This document shows, one piece after another, positions 1-9,205 of a DNA stretch of 64,000 bases. The stretch is taken from NCBI RefSeq assembly GCF_030063245.1, contig NZ_JASISR010000002.1, positions 205,507 through 269,506 on the forward strand, written 5' to 3'. Position numbers and translations under genes: made by a program. The number at the start of each line of letters is the position of its first letter. Position 1 is the first letter of the stretch. The notes under the pieces are model-generated. The model was not told the origin of the DNA and did no database searches. It saw only the letters and a program-made list of their open reading frames with translations. The stretch comes from Paenarthrobacter sp. PH39-S1 (GTDB taxonomy: Bacteria > Actinomycetota > Actinomycetes > Actinomycetales > Micrococcaceae).

Positions 1-1783
1 CTCCGGCCGTCCCCTTCGGCGCCAAGGACGGCCCCGCGGACCTGATTTTTTTCATCGCCGCCCCCGAAGGGGCGGATCAGGAGCATCTGCGGCTGCTCTC
101 CAAACTGGCCCGATCGCTGATCAAAAAGGACTTCACCGCTGCCCTGCAAGCGGCATCGTCCGCCGATGAGATCGTGGCCCTGGTCGAGGGCGCCATCGCG
201 GACAAGCCAGCAACAGGCTCGACGCCGACGGCGGCGTCGGCAGCGACGGCCGCAGGAGCGCAGACGTCCGCGCGGCCAAAGCGCCTCGTTGCCGTCACCG
301 CCTGCCCCACCGGAATCGCCCACACCTACATGGCTGCCGACTCGCTGGTTGCCGCGGCGAAGGAGGCCGGTATTGAACTGCAGGTGGAGACCCAGGGCTC
401 CGGCGCCGTCACACCATTGGACCCGGCCGTTATCGCCGCCGCGGATGCCGTGATCTTTGCCGTCGACGTCGACGTGCGGGGCAAGGAGCGCTTTGCCGGC
501 AACCCGTCATCAACGCCCCGGTGAAGCGCGGCATCGACGAGCCGGCCAAAATGGTCCAGGAGGCCCTGGCCGCAGCGGACAATCCGAACGCGCACCGGGT
601 GCCGCATTTCGGCGCCGAGGAGCAGGCCGAACACGATGCGGAGGCCTCCGGCGAGCACATCGGCCAGAAGCTGAAGAAGGCGCTGCTGACCGGCGTCAGC
701 TACATGATTCCATTTGTGGCCGGCGGCGGGCTGCTGATTGCCCTGGGCTTCCTGCTCGGCGGATATACCATCAGCACCATCGCGGACAAAGTGGTGCTGG
801 CCAACAGCCTCACGAACCTGCCCGACGGCGGACTGCCCATCTATCTGGGCGCCGTTGCCTTTAAGATCGGCGGCCTCTCGCTCGCCTTCCTGGTCCCGGC
901 GTTGGCCGGGTACATCGCCTTCGGCATCGCGGACCGACCGGGCATCGCGCCCGGCTTTACCGCCGGCGCCGTCGCCGGTTTCATGGGTGCGGGCTTCCTG
1001 GGCGGCCTGGTGGGCGGTCTGCTGGCCGGGTTCATCGCGCACTGGATCGGCGGCTGGCCCGTACCGCGTTGGCTGCGGGGCCTGATGCCCGTGGTGATTA
1101 TCCCGCTGCTGGCCTCGATCGTGGCCTCGGGCCTGATGTTCCTGGTCCTGGGCGGGCCGATCGCGTGGTTCACCACGGTCCTGAACCACTGGCTGTCCGG
1201 GATGACCGGCGCCTCCGCCGTCGTCCTCGGTATCATTTTGGGCCTGATGATGTGCTTCGATCTGGGTGGTCCGGTCAATAAGGTTGCCTACTCCTTCGCT
1301 GTAGCGGGCCTCGGTGCCGGGTCGGTCACCAACCAGGCCCCGTGGCAGATCATGGCAACAGTGATGGCCGCCGGCATGGTTCCGCCGCTGGCCATGGCGC
1401 TGGCGACGGCGCTGGACAAGAGCCGCTTCAGCCTGGCCGAGCGCGAAAACGGCAAGGCCGCCTGGCTGCTGGGTGCCTCCTTCATCTCCGAAGGTGCCAT
1501 TCCCTTCGCCGCGGCGGATCCGCTGCGGGTCATCCCTGCCAGCATGCTCGGCGGGGCTGTCACCGGGGCGCTGTGCATGGCGACCGGCGTCACCTCCCAG
1601 GCCCCACACGGGGGAATCTTCGTTTTCTTCGCGATCGGCAACCTGGTGATGTTCATCGTTTCAATCCTGGCCGGGATGGTGGTCACCGCGTTGGCGGTCT
1701 TGGCCCTGAAGCGCTGGGCCGTAAGGAAGCCCGTTGATACTGTTGCAGCAACCGGCCCGGCACCGGTTCTGGTCAGCCAGTAG
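1..1783 (+). CDS. fruA: PTS fructose-specific transporter IIABC, 5' partial, apparent frameshift
   Basis: Membrane PTS permease that takes up fructose and phosphorylates it. The 5' end lies outside the window. What remains is the end of the EIIA domain, an Ala/Thr-rich linker (about 195-275), the EIIB domain with its phospho-cysteine motif ACPTGIAHT (Cys codon 303-305), and the hydrophobic EIIC domain (about 660-1750). The frame starting at base 3 runs into TGA at 522-524, while the rest of EIIB (VKRGIDEP) and all of EIIC continue in another frame. Restoring one G after AACCCG (501-506) gives a continuous [16 protein letters not shown], as expected for the family. This is therefore either a one-base deletion or a sequencing error; the intact downstream ptsI and ptsH favour an error or a very recent mutation. 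Confidence 0.85.
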
Positions 1784-1794
1784 GGGGTAACGCC

Positions 1795-3540
1795 ATGAGG
1801 ACATTTCAAGGAGTCGGAGTGACTCCCGGCCGCGTGATTGGACCGGTACGTCAGATGCCGCCCGCGGTTCCTGCGCCCGCAGCCGGCGAAGGTCTCGACC
1901 CGGGAACGACTCCGGAGGAGGCCGCAACGGCGCTGCGTACGGCGGCGGCCTCGGTGCAGACCGAGCTCAAGCACCGCGGGTCACGGGCCAGCGGGGATGC
2001 AAAGGACGTGCTCGAGGCGACGGCCCTGATGGCTGCCGACCCGATGCTGCTCAAGTCGGCGGTCAAGCTGATCAACGGGGGCGCCTCGGCCGAGCGCGCA
2101 ATCTGGGAAGCGGGCGACGGCGTCGCCACCATGCTGCTGAACCTCGGCGGCTATATGGCCGAGCGTTCCCACGATGTGCTGGACGTCCGGGCCCGGATTG
2201 TCGCTGCCCTGCGCGGTGTGCCGGCCCCGGGCATCCCGGATTCGACGGTGCCGTTTATCCTGCTGGCAGAGGATCTGGCGCCGGCGGATACCGCCACGCT
2301 GGACCCGGAGAAGGTGCTTGCCCTGGTGACGGCAGGAGGTGGCCCCCAGTCGCATACGGCCATCATCGCCCGGGCGCTGGGGCTGCCGGCGGTCGTTGCC
2401 GCCCAGGGCGTTACCCAGCTGGCGGACGGCACCACGGTCTACGTGGACGGCGCCGCCGGCGAGGTCACGTCCGAGCCCGATGCCGCCCGCGAGGACAAGG
2501 CCACGCGGTGGAAAGACAGGGCTTCCGTGCTGGCTGACTTCGACGGCCAGGGCCGGTTGGCCGACGGAACGGCCGTACCGTTGCTGGCCAACGTCGGCGG
2601 AGCGAAGGATGCATTGGCTGCCGCTGCCGCCGGGGCCGAGGGTGTGGGCCTGTTGCGCACGGAATTCTGTTTCCTGGGCCGCGATACGGAGCCGTCGATC
2701 GAGGAGCAGGTGAGCGCCTACAAGGGTGTCTTTGATGCCTTCGCCGGAAAAAAGGTGGTGATCCGGACCCTCGATGCCGGGGCGGACAAGCCGCTGCCGT
2801 TCCTGACCGATGCCAGCGAGCCGAACCCCGCCCTCGGGGTCCGCGGGTACCGCACGGACTTCACCTCCCCGGGAGTTCTGGAGCGTCAGCTGCAGGCGAT
2901 CGGTGCGGCGGCGGCGGATTCAGCCGCGGATGTCTGGGTGATGGCTCCGATGATTTCGACCCCGGCAGAGGCTGCCGATTTCGCCGCACTCTGCACCGCC
3001 GCGGGTCTGAAGACGCCCGGTGTCATGGTGGAAGTCCCCGCCGCGGCCCTGAGCGCACGGCACGTCCTGAAGGAGGTCAGTTTCGCCAGCATCGGCACCA
3101 ATGACCTGACGCAGTACACCATGGCCGCGGACAGGCAGCTGGGGCCGCTGGCCGCGCTGAACGATCCTTGGCAGCCTGCGGTCCTCGCGCTGGTCAAAGC
3201 CACGGTCGACGGCGCCGGGGCGGCACGCGCAGCAGCCGGCGGCAGCGCCGTGGTCAGCGCCGGCACGAGTACGGGCGGCGACAGCGCCACCGGAAAGCCG
3301 GTGGGCGTCTGCGGTGAGGCAGCCGCTGATCCCGCGCTCGCCGTCGTACTGGTGGGCCTGGGCGTCAGCACGCTGTCCATGACGGCGCGTGCGCTGCCGG
3401 CCGTCAGCGCCGTGCTGCGCAGCGTCACGCTGGAGCAGACCCGGGAGCTCGCGGCACTGGCACTGGGCGCCGCAAGCGCCACCGGGGCGCGGTCCGCGGT
3501 GCGGAAGCATCTCTCTGTCCTCGACCAGCTCGGTCTTTAG
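1795..3540 (+). CDS. ptsI: Phosphoenolpyruvate-protein phosphotransferase (PTS enzyme I)
   Basis: Cytosolic enzyme I moves phosphate from PEP to HPr and so starts every PTS cascade. The protein has 581 aa, normal for the family. The phospho-histidine motif GGGPQSHTAIIA places the active His near residue 187. The C-terminal PEP-binding barrel shows GLLRTEFCF, RTLDAGADKPLPF, NPALGVRGYR and SIGTNDLTQY, and the conserved Cys motif VGVCGEAA. The ATG lies 11 bp after fruA and ptsH follows 28 bp later, so the three form one operon. An Ala/Gly/Ser-rich stretch (about residues 475-500) is a low-complexity insertion before the C-terminal motif. Confidence 0.96.
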   Translation: MRTFQGVGVTPGRVIGPVRQMPPAVPAPAAGEGLDPGTTPEEAATALRTAAASVQTELKHRGSRASGDAKDVLEATALMAADPMLLKSAVKLINGGASAERAIWEAGDGVATMLLNLGGYMAERSHDVLDVRARIVAALRGVPAPGIPDSTVPFILLAEDLAPADTATLDPEKVLALVTAGGGPQSHTAIIARALGLPAVVAAQGVTQLADGTTVYVDGAAGEVTSEPDAAREDKATRWKDRASVLADFDGQGRLADGTAVPLLANVGGAKDALAAAAAGAEGVGLLRTEFCFLGRDTEPSIEEQVSAYKGVFDAFAGKKVVIRTLDAGADKPLPFLTDASEPNPALGVRGYRTDFTSPGVLERQLQAIGAAAADSAADVWVMAPMISTPAEAADFAALCTAAGLKTPGVMVEVPAAALSARHVLKEVSFASIGTNDLTQYTMAADRQLGPLAALNDPWQPAVLALVKATVDGAGAARAAAGGSAVVSAGTSTGGDSATGKPVGVCGEAAADPALAVVLVGLGVSTLSMTARALPAVSAVLRSVTLEQTRELAALALGAASATGARSAVRKHLSVLDQLGL

Positions 3541-3568
3541 CAAACCCCTACCTAATCAGGAGAAAATC

Positions 3569-3844
3569 ATGTCAGAACGCACCGCCACCATCGCCAGCCG
3601 CGTCGGACTGCATGCCCGGCCGGCCGCCATCTTTGCCGAAGCCGCGGCGGAGCTTCCGGTTGAGGTCAGCATTGCCATGCAGGGCGACCCGGCCGAGGAC
3701 GCACTGGATGCCTCCAGCATCCTCTCGCTGATGGGGCTGGGCGCTGCATGCGGCGACGTGGTCGTGCTGAGGGCCGAGGGCGACGGCGCCGACCAGGCAC
3801 TCGAGACGCTGGCGAAGATCCTCGAAACAGACCACGACGCGTAG
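3569..3844 (+). CDS. ptsH: Phosphocarrier protein HPr
   Basis: Small cytosolic PTS phosphocarrier of 91 aa. The motif GLHARPA places the phospho-acceptor at His15. The ATG at 3569 is preceded by a strong AGGAGA site; longer in-frame extensions run back into ptsI in another frame and are not credible. The regulatory serine region reads DASSILSLMGLGA. It receives phosphate from the adjacent enzyme I and feeds fruA, and may also supply the DhaM route, although DhaM in this genome carries its own HPr domain. Confidence 0.95.
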   Translation: MSERTATIASRVGLHARPAAIFAEAAAELPVEVSIAMQGDPAEDALDASSILSLMGLGAACGDVVVLRAEGDGADQALETLAKILETDHDA

Positions 3845-3928
3845 TTCTCCGGTGGCCGGGCCCTGTCCGGCGCCCCGATGGCAACCACAGCGTGAACCCG
3901 GCGTCTGGGGATATGGCCCGAAATCATG

Positions 3929-3976
3929 TAAAATTGAAGGTCTGCCCAGAGCGGGGCAGCTACAAGTCGCAAGCAA
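3929..3976 (+). promoter_or_regulatory. Possible promoter and leader hairpin before the ProP-like symporter
   Basis: A TAAAAT box (3929-3934) resembles a -10 element. A 6-bp inverted repeat, CTGCCC (3942-3947) with GGGCAG (3954-3959), lies just before the symporter start. No convincing -35 was found, so this is suggestive only. Confidence 0.3.
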
Positions 3977-5581
3977 ATGACCTCCACGAGAGTTGACCAA
4001 ATGCCCACAGACCGAAGCTCGAACGACTCAACTACAGGTGTACAGGACACACCCAGGCAGACGCGTCCCGCGCGTCTGCCACGACTAAAACGCCGGCGCC
4101 TTGCCGTCGGTGACGTTAATATCGTCGACAAGCCGATGCTCAAAAAAGCCGTCGGCGGCACCATCGTCGGAAACACCATGGAATGGTACGACGTAGGTGT
4201 TTTTGGTTATCTCATCACCACCATGGGACCGGTTTTCCTACCGGAATCGGACAAATCCGTCCAGACGCTGTTTTTGCTGGGCACGTTTGCCGCGACCTTC
4301 ATCGCGCGCCCGCTGGGCGGGGTCATCTTCGGCTGGTTCGGAGACAAGGTGGGCCGGCAAAAGGTGCTCGCCACGACTCTGATGATCATGGCCGCTTCCA
4401 CCTTCGCGGTCGGCCTGTTGCCCGGCTATGCCCAAATCGGCATCTGGGCCGCCGTGCTGCTGGTGCTCCTCAAGCTCGTCCAGGGATTCTCCACCGGCGG
4501 TGAGTACGCCGGCGCCACGACCTTCGTCAGCGAATACGCCCCGGACAAGCGGCGCGGCTTCTTCGCCAGCTTCCTGGACATGGGCAGCTACATCGGCTTC
4601 GCCGTCGGTGCTGCGCTGGTTTCCGTACTGCAGCTGACACTGGGACAGGGCGCCATGGAGCAGTGGGGCTGGCGCCTGCCGTTCCTGCTGGCCGGTCCGC
4701 TGGGCCTGATAGCCGTCTACTTCCGCAGTAAAATCGAGGAGTCCCCCCAGTTCCAGGCCACCCTGGATGCACAGGAGGCTGTCGCCAAGGACGCCCAGGC
4801 CGGGGATGCGGCCGCGTCCAAGGGCCCGATGGGCATCATCAAGGCCTACTGGCGGCAGATTGTGCTAGCCATGATCCTGGCCGCTGCCGCCAACACCGTT
4901 GGCTACGCCTTGACCTCCTACATGCCGACTTATCTGACCGAATCCAAGGGGTATGACCCGGTCCACGGCACGCTGCTGACCATCCCAGTTCTGGTCATCA
5001 TGGCCCTCTGCATTCCGCTGACCGGCCGGCTCTCCGATCGGGTCGGACGCCGTCCCGTGTTGTGGGTAGGCGCTGTCAGCACCGTCGTACTGGCCGTGCC
5101 GGCCTTCCTGCTGATCGGCATTGGCGATGTTTGGTCAACGCTGCTTGGACTGGCCCTGGTCGCCTTCCCGGTCACGTTCTACGTGGCCAATCTGGCCTCC
5201 GCCCTGCCGGCGCTCTTCCCGACCGCCAGCCGCTACGGCGCAATGGGCATTGCGTACAACTTCTCGGTGGCCATCTTCGGCGGCACCACGCCGTTCATCG
5301 TGCAGGGACTCATTACGCTGAGCAACGACGACATGATGCCGGCGTATTACCTGATGGCCACGTCCACCATCGGGGCGGTGGCCATTTACTTCCTGAAGGA
5401 ATCCGCGCAGAAACCGCTGCCGGGGTCCATGCCCAGTGTGGGCACCGTGGCGGAGGCCCGGGAACTGGTGGCCGGCCAGGATGGGAACCCTCATCTGGTG
5501 CTGGATGACATGCCGTTCGACGAAACCTACGAACCCGCAACCCCGGCGAAGGGCATTCCCGAAACGACCCTTGTCGGCTGA
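3977..5581 (+). CDS. MFS transporter of the metabolite:H+ symporter family, ProP-like
   Basis: Inner-membrane symporter of 534 aa with about 12 hydrophobic segments. Sequence order follows E. coli ProP closely: GNTMEWYDVGVFGY at the first membrane segment, FIARPLGGVIFGWFGDKVGR in the loop between helices 2 and 3, GFSTGGEYAGATTFVSEY, and WGWRLPFLLAGPLG. The likely substrate is an osmoprotectant such as proline or betaine, but related MHS members carry organic acids, so the substrate is inferred. The C-terminal coiled coil of E. coli ProP is absent, so osmosensing would differ. The start is uncertain: ATG 3977, or ATG 4001 which has a GAGAG upstream. A terminator follows. Confidence 0.85.
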   Translation: MTSTRVDQMPTDRSSNDSTTGVQDTPRQTRPARLPRLKRRRLAVGDVNIVDKPMLKKAVGGTIVGNTMEWYDVGVFGYLITTMGPVFLPESDKSVQTLFLLGTFAATFIARPLGGVIFGWFGDKVGRQKVLATTLMIMAASTFAVGLLPGYAQIGIWAAVLLVLLKLVQGFSTGGEYAGATTFVSEYAPDKRRGFFASFLDMGSYIGFAVGAALVSVLQLTLGQGAMEQWGWRLPFLLAGPLGLIAVYFRSKIEESPQFQATLDAQEAVAKDAQAGDAAASKGPMGIIKAYWRQIVLAMILAAAANTVGYALTSYMPTYLTESKGYDPVHGTLLTIPVLVIMALCIPLTGRLSDRVGRRPVLWVGAVSTVVLAVPAFLLIGIGDVWSTLLGLALVAFPVTFYVANLASALPALFPTASRYGAMGIAYNFSVAIFGGTTPFIVQGLITLSNDDMMPAYYLMATSTIGAVAIYFLKESAQKPLPGSMPSVGTVAEARELVAGQDGNPHLVLDDMPFDETYEPATPAKGIPETTLVG

Positions 5582-5594
5582 CACCAGAACACCG

Positions 5595-5630
5595 ACGGCG
5601 GCGCGCCCGTTTGGAGCGGGCCGCCGTTTT
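5595..5630 (+). terminator. Intrinsic terminator after the symporter gene
   Basis: GC-rich hairpin with ACGGCGG and CCCG pairing to CGGG and CCGCCGT across a short loop, followed by TTTT. It starts 14 bp after the symporter stop codon. The following 200 bp (5631-5837) hold no recognisable gene. Confidence 0.75.
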
Positions 5631-5837
5631 GCACGGAGCCGGACGCCGTCGCACCTTAGCCGCCGTACTTAAGCGGGCGCCGCCGTCGAACATTAGCAGC
5701 CGGACGCCGCCGCAATGGGGGCCAAGCCGGCCCGGCAGCTTAAGAACCGACGGCTCACGTTCAGTCATATAACATTGTGGACCGGCCGACACCGCCGAGC
5801 TGACGCTGTTCCTTCGCAGTATGCCTGGGGTCAGCCC

Positions 5838-6611
5838 CTAACGCCCGCGTTTTCCTGCATATGCGCCCAACCGCTCCGGCATAAACCTGCTCAGCGCGGC
5901 CAGCACCGCATAGCGCTTGGACGGCACCGAGACGCTCTTTCCCATAAATGCAGCGGCCAGTCCCTCCCCCACCACCCGGTCAGCTTCCAGCCACATCCAC
6001 GCCGGGATTTTGGCCGTGGAGGCACCCATCCGCTGATGGAATTCGGTGTGCACAAAGCCGGGACAGACGGCCGTCACATGTACGCCCCGCGGTCCGTAGT
6101 TGATGTTCGCCCATTTACTGAAGCTGATGATCCACGCCTTGGACGCCCCATACGTGCCGCGCGGGATGAAGCCCGCCATGCTGGCCACGTTGATGATCCG
6201 GCCCCGACCGCGCGCCAGCATGGGTTCCAGTGCGGCGTGCATGAGCTGCATCGGCGTGCTGACCAGGATGTTCAGCTGGTCCAACTCTTCCTGCCGCGTG
6301 TTCTGCTCGAATTGTCCCGCCAACCCGTAGCCGGCGTTGTTGACCAACACCGTCACGTGGTTCTCGGGCTGCGTCAGGCGTGCCGCCACAGCGGCAACGC
6401 CGGAGTCCGTCCGCAGATCCGCGGTGATGGTCTCCACGGCAATGCCGAAGTCCTGCCGCAACTTGACAGCCTTCGCTTCCAGCCGCCCGGTGTCGCGGGC
6501 CACCAACACCAGATTGTAGCGTTGGGCACCCAGTTGCTGGGCAAACTCCGCTCCCAGCCCCGCCGTCGCACCCGTGATCAGGGCCATTCCATTCTTCACA
6601 GCGTCAGTCAT
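5838..6611 (-). CDS. SDR family NAD(P)-dependent oxidoreductase
   Basis: Classical short-chain dehydrogenase of 257 aa. The cofactor motif TGATAGLG is at residues 13-20, NNAG is present, and the catalytic Ser and YxxxK are seen in NVASMAGFIPRGTYGASKAW. The PG motif (CPGFVHTEF) follows. The basic residues after strand 2 (ARDTGR) suggest NADPH preference. The gene stands alone on this strand between the symporter terminator and a 120-bp gap, so its substrate cannot be read from context. Confidence 0.88.
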   Translation of the reverse strand: MTDAVKNGMALITGATAGLGAEFAQQLGAQRYNLVLVARDTGRLEAKAVKLRQDFGIAVETITADLRTDSGVAAVAARLTQPENHVTVLVNNAGYGLAGQFEQNTRQEELDQLNILVSTPMQLMHAALEPMLARGRGRIINVASMAGFIPRGTYGASKAWIISFSKWANINYGPRGVHVTAVCPGFVHTEFHQRMGASTAKIPAWMWLEADRVVGEGLAAAFMGKSVSVPSKRYAVLAALSRFMPERLGAYAGKRGR

Positions 6612-6732
6612 TCCCCCATGCTACTCACGCGCCGCCGTTAGACGTCCGGCTCCACACGCCCTTCCGCAGGAACGTCCGCGGTCCGCCCGGTGTCACCGGC
6701 CAGAGGGGCCCGGACGTCACGGATGAGCGGAC

Positions 6733-7053
6733 CTAAGCCGTCTCGGGCCAGTCGGTGACCTGAACATAGTCCTCATGCCGGCGCAGAAAGCCAGCGATAA
6801 AAGAACAATGCGGGATGATCCGCTTGCCGGACGCCGCCACATCGTCAAGAGCGTAGCGGGCGAGAATCTTCGCCATGCCCTTGCCACCGAAGGGCTCCAG
6901 GGTTTCGGTGTGGATGAAATCCACATGCCCTGGCAGGTCGTTGAACTGCGCCACGGTGGTCAGCGTCTCCCCGACCCGCAGCTCATACTGATGGTCCTGG
7001 TCATTGCGCAGCATCGTCACGTCGTTGTGGAAAGTCTCGGCCGTGTCAGTCAT
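6733..7053 (-). CDS. GNAT-like small acetyltransferase (YjdJ type)
   Basis: A 106-aa protein of the short GNAT-like group. The acetyl-CoA loop is visible as FGGKGMAKIL, preceded by HVDFIHTETLE and followed by GKRIIPHCSF, the order typical of the roughly 100-aa family. Acceptor unknown. The ATG at 7053 overlaps the stop of the upstream membrane-protein gene (ATGA), implying translational coupling; a longer reading adds 19 unlikely residues. Confidence 0.82.
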   Translation of the reverse strand: MTDTAETFHNDVTMLRNDQDHQYELRVGETLTTVAQFNDLPGHVDFIHTETLEPFGGKGMAKILARYALDDVAASGKRIIPHCSFIAGFLRRHEDYVQVTDWPETA

Positions 7054-7892
7054 GTCTCGACCTTGGCACGGCTGGTCCGCGCTGGCAATGCCCCGGCAGA
7101 ATCCCCCCACCCCGACCAGCGAGCGTGGAGATCTGCCCCTTCAACACCGCTTTTGCGGGGCTGATCTCCGCACTCTACGGCGGGTTGTAAGGTTGCGGGG
7201 GCGCCTGCGGTTGGGCGGGCGACGGCGGGACGCATTTCCGCGGGTGCCCGGCGTCCCATTTCGGGAGGTGCCCCACGTTCCGCTGTCGCTGCCTGCCTGC
7301 GTTCCGTTGAAGCGCCCTGGTCGGCGGTGGGAACGCCCGCGGCGAGTTCGGCTGCTCCCAGCGCGGCCTCGAGATCCGCCACGGTCCGCTCGTAGGCGGG
7401 TCCGGCACCGGAACGCAGCAGCGCCGCCTCGCGCATGACACGAACCAGTGCCGCCGTTTCCGGCTGGCACACGTCCGACAACGCGGGATAATCAATCATC
7501 TTGCCGACGTCCAGCTCATAGACGCTCCAGCGGGTCAAGACGTCGTCGTGACGTGCGGCAACGGCGCCAAACCCGATCCGGTCAGCACGGCGCTGGGAGC
7601 GGCTCCGCTGGAACGCCTCCAGACGCGGGGCGCCGCGGTACGCCGAAGCGCCAGCCAGCAAAGCGAGCACGAGCAGCGAGGCGCCGGCGGCAGGACTGTA
7701 AACGGCGGGAATAATCACCGCAGGCAGCACGAATGCCAAAGCCAGGAAGCTGTGCCAGAAAACGGCGTCACCCCGGACACCGCCGTCCCTGCCCAGTTGC
7801 AACCTCAGCGCATAGACAGTTGCCGCAACGCTGACCGTCACTATCACTGCGCAGCACAACAGCTGGACGAATTCCGCTGCTAAAGCGGACAT
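7050..7892 (-). CDS. Hypothetical membrane protein with about three N-terminal membrane segments
   Basis: Unrecognised 280-aa protein. Three hydrophobic stretches lie in the first 110 residues, followed by a soluble helical part (MIDYPALSDV, ETAALVRVMREAALL, ADLEAALGAAELAAG). The last 90 residues are low complexity, rich in Arg, Pro, Ala and Thr. I chose the start at MSALAAEF; an upstream ATG would add an Arg-rich tail. It overlaps the acetyltransferase gene by 4 bp, so the two are one transcript. No function is proposed. Confidence 0.7.
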   Translation of the reverse strand: MSALAAEFVQLLCCAVIVTVSVAATVYALRLQLGRDGGVRGDAVFWHSFLALAFVLPAVIIPAVYSPAAGASLLVLALLAGASAYRGAPRLEAFQRSRSQRRADRIGFGAVAARHDDVLTRWSVYELDVGKMIDYPALSDVCQPETAALVRVMREAALLRSGAGPAYERTVADLEAALGAAELAAGVPTADQGASTERRQAATAERGAPPEMGRRAPAEMRPAVARPTAGAPATLQPAVECGDQPRKSGVEGADLHARWSGWGDSAGALPARTSRAKVET

Positions 7893-8205
7893 GCCACCAC
7901 CTCCGACCCGGAGCACCCTGACCCGGCGTGACCTCCGCCTGAAGCGCACTGACCGGTGCCCTCACGTCGGGTTGTCCCGCTCGTTTACCACTACCTCCAT
8001 TGGAATACTTCACACGAGATTGGTCAATGCTCCCGCGGCCGGTCGCGGCATTGGATTGGTGCGCGATACACGATGAACGCTAAGGAGTGCACGTGAACGA
8101 CGGCACATGTGTACGACGTGCCGGAATCCGGGCTGGGACCTGAATGGACAAAGTGTCAGTCCCTGCACCCATTATTGAAGAACACAACATATGAGGAGAC
8201 CAGCA
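7893..8205. other. Intergenic region with one inverted repeat
   Basis: Divergent spacer between the membrane-protein gene and the ORF at 8206. It contains a hairpin-like repeat, CAATGC (8025-8030) and CCGCG (8033-8037) facing CGCGG (8044-8048) and CATTG (8049-8053). Only very short reading frames occur, and I see no gene. Confidence 0.4.
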
Positions 8206-8556
8206 ATGAGCCAGAGACCTGCTTTGATCGGACTCCCGCTGCTGATCACCGGTTTCCGGGCAGGGGCGAAAGCCCGCGCATTCAACAGGGCGGACTTCGC
8301 TTTGGCCGAAAGCCTCGACCAGGAACTCGGTGAGCTGTACCGGCGGCCGGCCGCAGACGCCTATCAACCCGATTCGACCTCGGGAATCCTCGGAAACGCC
8401 ACAGTCATCGAGCTGGAACGCCACTTCGATCAGGACACCGCCGGCAATATGGCCGGCACTTTGGACCACCAATTCAGCATGTTCTCCCGGTCCACCGGAT
8501 TCTCCGTCGGTGGCGTCGGAGGATCCGGCCTGCCCCTGCTGCGGCATCGTGGATAG
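8206..8556 (+). CDS. Hypothetical protein, possible 5' half of a split gene
   Basis: A 116-aa reading frame starting at ATG 8206 after a GAGGAG ribosome site. It has acidic and basic segments (FALAESLDQELGELYRR) and ends in a Gly-rich turn (VGGVGGSG). No family recognised. The next frame continues at 8565, and reading through the overlap in that second frame gives a plausible continuation (PAPAAASWIADLVTSVG) across the stop. The two ORFs may therefore be one gene broken by a frameshift, or two short genes. Confidence 0.5.
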   Translation: MSQRPALIGLPLLITGFRAGAKARAFNRADFALAESLDQELGELYRRPAADAYQPDSTSGILGNATVIELERHFDQDTAGNMAGTLDHQFSMFSRSTGFSVGGVGGSGLPLLRHRG

Positions 8557-8564
8557 CTGACCTG

Positions 8565-8924
8565 GTGACCAGCGTTGGGCACTCGCTGGGCGGACCTTCC
8601 ACCCACGCGGGGGCGAGCGTCGGCCGGTGGATACATCCCCTGACCGACCGGTTCACTCCGCGCGACATCAGCTACACAACCGACAGGCTCAGAGCCCTCG
8701 AACGCAGCAGGGACGGCTCCCCCGTCTCCGTGTACGGCGCGCCGGTGGGACGAAATGCCATACTCGGCACCCGGTTCACATTCGCGGATGGTCAGCAGAC
8801 GAACATCTTCCCCGCGCGGTTTCCTGCCCTCCTGGGCCAGGCCATCGGGATAGGTACTCGTCACGCCGTCGCAGGCAACGACGCGGGCCGGACCAAGCAA
8901 CTCGAATCAGTCAAGCCCGTCTAG
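8565..8924 (+). CDS. Hypothetical protein, possible 3' half of a split gene
   Basis: A 119-aa reading frame opening at GTG 8565 with no clear ribosome site; the frame remains open upstream past 8523. It contains GHSLGG, which resembles a hydrolase nucleophile elbow, but the surrounding sequence does not fit an alpha/beta hydrolase. The frame ends at 8924, just before the terminator that serves the tRNA. Function unknown. Best considered together with the ORF at 8206. Confidence 0.4.
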   Translation: MTSVGHSLGGPSTHAGASVGRWIHPLTDRFTPRDISYTTDRLRALERSRDGSPVSVYGAPVGRNAILGTRFTFADGQQTNIFPARFPALLGQAIGIGTRHAVAGNDAGRTKQLESVKPV

Positions 8925-8973
8925 CTGGTACAGCCCGGCTTGTTCTGTCCCTGCCGGCAAATGCTCCAGCACA

Positions 8974-9010
8974 AGAAATCCCCGCCCTGCTGTGCCGGAC
9001 GGGGATTTCT
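8974..9010. terminator. Bidirectional terminator hairpin
   Basis: Perfect 11-bp stem, AGAAATCCCCG (8974-8984) with CGGGGATTTCT (9000-9010), loop of 15 nt. It sits between the 3' ends of the ORF at 8565 and tRNA-Lys and can serve both directions. Confidence 0.75.
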
Positions 9011-9014
9011 GCGC

Positions 9015-9090
9015 TGGTGGGCCCTGTGGGGCTCGAACCCACGACCCACGGATTAAAAGTCCGATGCTCTACCAACTGAGCTAAAGGCCC
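9015..9090 (-). tRNA. tRNA-Lys (anticodon TTT)
   Basis: The minus strand reads as a full cloverleaf. The acceptor GGGCCTT pairs with AGGGCCC, and the D arm contains AGCTCAGTTGGTAGAGC. The anticodon loop CTTTTAA gives TTT, the T arm is GTGGGTTCGAGCCCCAC, and the discriminator is A. The 3' CCA is encoded (TGG at 9015-9017 on the + strand). There are no unpaired oddities. Confidence 0.97.
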
Positions 9091-9205
9091 TCACCAGTCC
9101 GCGCTGTTTCCCGCGGCGGACGCTACCTAGAATAGCGCACACAGCGGCGGTGCCGGGAATCGACGAAATCTCGACCAGTCCGGGGCACAGGAGTAGTGTC
9201 GTGGC

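Noticed and set aside
326..1609. Long minus-strand frame opposite fruA
   Set aside because: It is an antisense frame with Gln/His/Gly-rich composition typical of GC-rich shadows; the plus strand encodes clear EIIB and EIIC domains.
8571..8600. GHSLGG reads like an alpha/beta hydrolase nucleophile elbow
   Set aside because: The surrounding sequence has no hydrolase strand pattern, oxyanion motif or later Asp/His, so no hydrolase call is made.
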